Origin: an uncultured Erysipelotrichaceae bacterium
GTDB lineage: Bacteria; Bacillota_I; Bacilli_A; Erysipelotrichales; Erysipelotrichaceae
DNA length: 7,851 nt
NCBI GenBank assembly: GCA_902795525.1
Contig: CADBLN010000088.1
Span: 1-7,851, forward strand
Direction: 5' to 3'
Shown: in pieces, positions 5,768-7,851 of the stretch
Numbering within the stretch: position 1 is the stretch's first letter
Layout of the letters: the number at the start of each line of letters is the position of its first letter
Notes under the pieces: generated by a model
What the model saw: only the letters and a program-made list of their open reading frames with translations
Databases searched by the model: none
What the model was told of the DNA's origin: nothing
Translations under genes and position numbers: made by a program

Positions 5768-6077
5768 ATATTCTCCCTGTTCCTAAACTGACGATAATAT
5801 CATATTTATCTAAATGTATGGTTTCGGCATGTAAAACAGATGCCAAGCGGGTAAAAGTTATGCTAAGGCTAAATTCTTCGTTTTCGTAATTATGGTAATT
5901 ATTTGCTTTAATTGCTTCAATCTGTTCGAAAGAAATCTCTTCTATCAACTGATCTGACTTAGTGTAAATTGACATCTTTCTTTGAATTGGTACGGACAGT
6001 AAGCAAAACATACTTAAAATCAAAATAACAATTAAGCTCTCAATTAAAGTGAAACCTTTAAAACCCTGCTGTACCAT
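5754..6077 (-). CDS. comGD: Minor competence pseudopilin ComGD
   Basis: A 107-residue minor pseudopilin. The leader MVQQGFKG would be cut after Gly8, leaving FTLIESLIVILILSMFCLLS with Glu at mature position 5 and a hydrophobic helix for membrane storage and pilus packing. The frame also opens one codon earlier with a TTG at 6080, but AGAGGT (6083-6088) is 5 nt from the ATG at 6077 and only about 2 nt from the TTG, so the ATG is preferred. It overlaps the 3' end of comGC by 20 bp and comGE by 14 bp. The start of its mature part is typical of ComGD/GspH-type minor pseudopilins; the C-terminal half is divergent. Confidence 0.87.
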   Translation of the reverse strand: MVQQGFKGFTLIESLIVILILSMFCLLSVPIQRKMSIYTKSDQLIEEISFEQIEAIKANNYHNYENEEFSLSITFTRLASVLHAETIHLDKYDIIVSLGTGRIYEKP

Positions 6078-6348
6078 CAATGACCTCTATGTTAGTGCCA
6101 TCAGGACAAACGCACTGTGATTCTTTTAAGTATCCCTCGTCAATCAAATCATCAATACTGCTGGGTGTATCACCTTGTTCAAGCTCATATAAAAGAATTT
6201 GAGCATTAACAACTTCCACTAAAGCGTCACATCCAACTTTATTAATTATTTCCTTTTTTTGCGAAATATTCGGAATTGTAATCAAAACAACCAAAGAAAT
6301 AACCGTTAATACCAGAATCATTTCCAATACTGTAAATCCTTTTTTCAT
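6058..6348 (-). CDS. comGC: Major competence pseudopilin ComGC
   Basis: The main subunit of the competence pilus that binds DNA outside the cell and draws it to ComEA/ComEC. The 96 residues show a leader MKKG cut after Gly4, then FTVLEMILVLTVISLVVLITIP with Glu at mature position 5 and a hydrophobic helix. Cys40 in KVGCDALVEVVNAQ and the pair Cys79/Cys81 in QCVCPDG match the places of the two cysteines that form the intramolecular disulfide in Bacillus ComGC (family knowledge), with one extra cysteine here. The region DDLIDEGYLKESQC is the typical ComGC C-terminal part. The gene starts 7 bp after the comGB stop and overlaps comGD by 20 bp. Processing would need a ComC peptidase and a BdbDC-type oxidase, neither in the window. 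Confidence 0.96.
   Translation of the reverse strand: MKKGFTVLEMILVLTVISLVVLITIPNISQKKEIINKVGCDALVEVVNAQILLYELEQGDTPSSIDDLIDEGYLKESQCVCPDGTNIEVIDGTAGF
6083..6088 (-). promoter_or_regulatory. Ribosome binding site deciding the comGD start
   Basis: AGAGGT inside the 3' end of comGC sits 5 nt from ATG 6077. It excludes the adjacent TTG (6080) as the main start because the spacing to that codon would be too short. Confidence 0.6.
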
Positions 6349-6355
6349 ATATAGC

Positions 6356-7354
6356 TTATAACCTTTCTAATAGTTCTAATGGTAAGAGTATTACTTGATA
6401 TGCCTGTAAAATAGTTAAGGCAACAAAACTATAACAAAACACCTGTATCGCTAAACTTACTTTTCTCAACAGTTCCATAATTAGTAATTGAGTATAAGAA
6501 ATGTAATCATCCAATGATCTAATAAAGTCATCGTCTCTTAAACCATAAATACAAAGTGAATGAAAATTATCGTCAAAGAAAGACAAATCTAAGCTTTTTT
6601 CAAATTGTTCACCACTTAGTAAAGTTTCATCAAAGTGGTGGGCCAACAAACTAATTAGCGAATTTTTCTTTCTAAAACGGAGTATTTTAAGTGCATCAAT
6701 AAAGGATATTCCTTGTTCTAACATGCATTTAAGTTTTTGTGAAAAGCTTAAACTTACCAGTACTTTGATTGGTTGATCTTTATTTCGTAAATGCAGATAA
6801 TTCCAAACATATACTTCCTTTTTAGCAACAAAAACATAGGTACCAAATCCAATAATTATCAAAAAGGCAACCAATAATGTATTCCTAAACACTCTCAATA
6901 GACCGAAATTCCGGAGTAAACTTTGTGCTTTTTGGTTATTAGAGTCAATATTTATGATCATTCCCGGTAAAACAAATTTACTGAAGATTGATAACAAAAC
7001 AAACGATGATAGCAAAAGTACTAATTGATATCTTATTCTTGTCGTAAGTTGATTTTTAAATTCATTTTTAATATCCTTTTGAGCTTTAACCAATAAGATG
7101 CTTTTTTCTAAAGGAAGGTAATCTACATAAAAAGCAAGATCTGTTGAGAATTCATCAAAGCTTAATACCTTATTGAGTTGTTCACCTGCACTCAATGATT
7201 CGTAGATTGTTTTTATTCTTAGATTTTTAGGATAATTATTCAATAAAATCTCAAAAGCGTCTTTAACACTTGAATGGTGCTCCAATATCTTAGCCAACAA
7301 CAGCCATTGAAATTGACTGATTGCTTTATTACTAGATGACAGGTTCAATTTCAT
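6356..7354 (-). CDS. comGB: Competence pilus membrane platform protein ComGB (GspF/PilC family)
   Basis: A polytopic inner-membrane protein that links the ComGA ATPase to the growing pseudopilus. The 332 residues fit the GspF family in its short Gram-positive form. Two cytoplasmic helical repeats are visible (about 10-105 and 200-295), each followed by membrane segments: about 110-130, 159-177 and 299-324. Typical pieces are the first-repeat AKILEHHSSVKDAFEILL (21-38) and the second-repeat KLKCMLEQGISFIDALKIL (207-225), the place of the conserved 'L..G......AL' motif in T2SF domains. The start, ATG 7354, lies 23 bp inside comGA and lacks a clear Shine-Dalgarno sequence, so translation is probably coupled to comGA. 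Confidence 0.94.
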   Translation of the reverse strand: MKLNLSSSNKAISQFQWLLLAKILEHHSSVKDAFEILLNNYPKNLRIKTIYESLSAGEQLNKVLSFDEFSTDLAFYVDYLPLEKSILLVKAQKDIKNEFKNQLTTRIRYQLVLLLSSFVLLSIFSKFVLPGMIINIDSNNQKAQSLLRNFGLLRVFRNTLLVAFLIIIGFGTYVFVAKKEVYVWNYLHLRNKDQPIKVLVSLSFSQKLKCMLEQGISFIDALKILRFRKKNSLISLLAHHFDETLLSGEQFEKSLDLSFFDDNFHSLCIYGLRDDDFIRSLDDYISYTQLLIMELLRKVSLAIQVFCYSFVALTILQAYQVILLPLELLERL

Positions 7355-7851
7355 GTTTTTTAATAGCCAGTTGAACCTTTTGGTCCATTTTTACATACTT
7401 TTCATCAGGATTAGAAAAATACTCACCTATAGCCTGTTGGTCAAGAATATCGTAAATACATGTGTAACGATCTTGTTGGTAAACCTTTAACAACCTTTGA
7501 TTAGAAATACCTACTAAGCAAGCTTTGAGTTCCCCTTTACTTACGCCTAGTTCAAGGAGTCTATGAATGGCTGAAATAGTTGACGATGCATGAAGACTGC
7601 TGACAACCAAACATCCCGTTAGAGCTGCTCTAATACACATTTTTGCAGCTATTTCATCTCTTATTTCCCCAATCATGATAATATCAGGATTATGTCTGAG
7701 GATTTGTTTGATTCCTTCGTTGTAACCAAACCCAATTTGCTCGTTAATTTCAAGCTGAATCATGTTATCGTGTTGTATTTCAATTGGGTCTTCCAAGGAA
7801 TAGATGGTTTTCCCTTTAATCATGTTAAGTAATGAATATATCGTCGTGGTT
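7332..7851 (-). CDS. comGA: Competence pilus assembly ATPase ComGA (GspE/PilB family), 5' part missing
   Basis: The cytoplasmic ATPase that drives pseudopilus assembly. The window holds the last 172 codons; the frame continues past the right edge. The first visible residues, TTTIYSLL, are those that follow the Walker A GSGK in this family, so the P-loop is just outside. Visible motifs are the Asp box IYSLEDPIE (16-24 of the visible part), Walker B region DIIMIGEIRD (56-65) and His box TGCLVVSSLHA (78-88), then the QRLL segment (118-121). The tetracysteine zinc motif of GspE/PilB is absent, as in other short ComGA proteins. The ATG at 7823 is internal, not the start, because family sequence continues upstream of it in frame. 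The stop TAG overlaps comGB by 23 bp. Confidence 0.95.
   Translation of the reverse strand, partial: TTTIYSLLNMIKGKTIYSLEDPIEIQHDNMIQLEINEQIGFGYNEGIKQILRHNPDIIMIGEIRDEIAAKMCIRAALTGCLVVSSLHASSTISAIHRLLELGVSKGELKACLVGISNQRLLKVYQQDRYTCIYDILDQQAIGEYFSNPDEKYVKMDQKVQLAIKKHEIEPVI

Overview
The window is AT-rich and every gene lies on the minus strand, so transcription runs from position 7851 towards position 1. Shine-Dalgarno sites of the AGGAGG type, a Firmicute-type comG operon and an elongation factor P (EF-P) that resembles mycoplasmal EF-P around its decoding-site loop together suggest a low-GC bacterium of the Bacilli lineage. It is probably close to the Erysipelotrichia/Mollicutes branch. cmk ends at a TGA just where the family should end, so the standard code is used (TGA is not tryptophan). 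The taxonomic placement is inference.

Right part (7851 to 4805): the comG competence operon in its usual order. It holds the 3' part of comGA (secretion ATPase), then comGB (membrane platform), comGC (major pseudopilin) and four minor pseudopilins comGD, comGE, comGF and comGG. The genes overlap or nearly touch, with a 61-bp comGE/comGF overlap. Together they would build the short type IV-like competence pilus that takes up DNA. The operon promoter and the Walker A part of ComGA lie outside the window.

Middle (4804 to 4707): a 98-bp AT-rich gap with an extended -10 promoter-like element reading into efp. No convincing terminator for the comG operon is visible here.

Left part (4706 to 1): a second tight cluster, efp, a 983-residue acidic protein of unknown function, cmk (CMP kinase) and the 5' part of der (ribosome-assembly GTPase), with gaps of 31, 1 and 4 bp. 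The 983-residue protein is the least explained object in the window. It has a helical N-terminus, about 700 residues of acidic, proline-spaced low-complexity sequence with repeated EF(S/N)F motifs, a basic aromatic KKKGFFSGLFGG patch, a coiled coil and a single C-terminal membrane anchor. It looks like a membrane-tethered cytoplasmic scaffold, wired between translation and ribosome-assembly genes.

No RNA genes, CRISPR arrays, insertion sequences or attachment sites were found.
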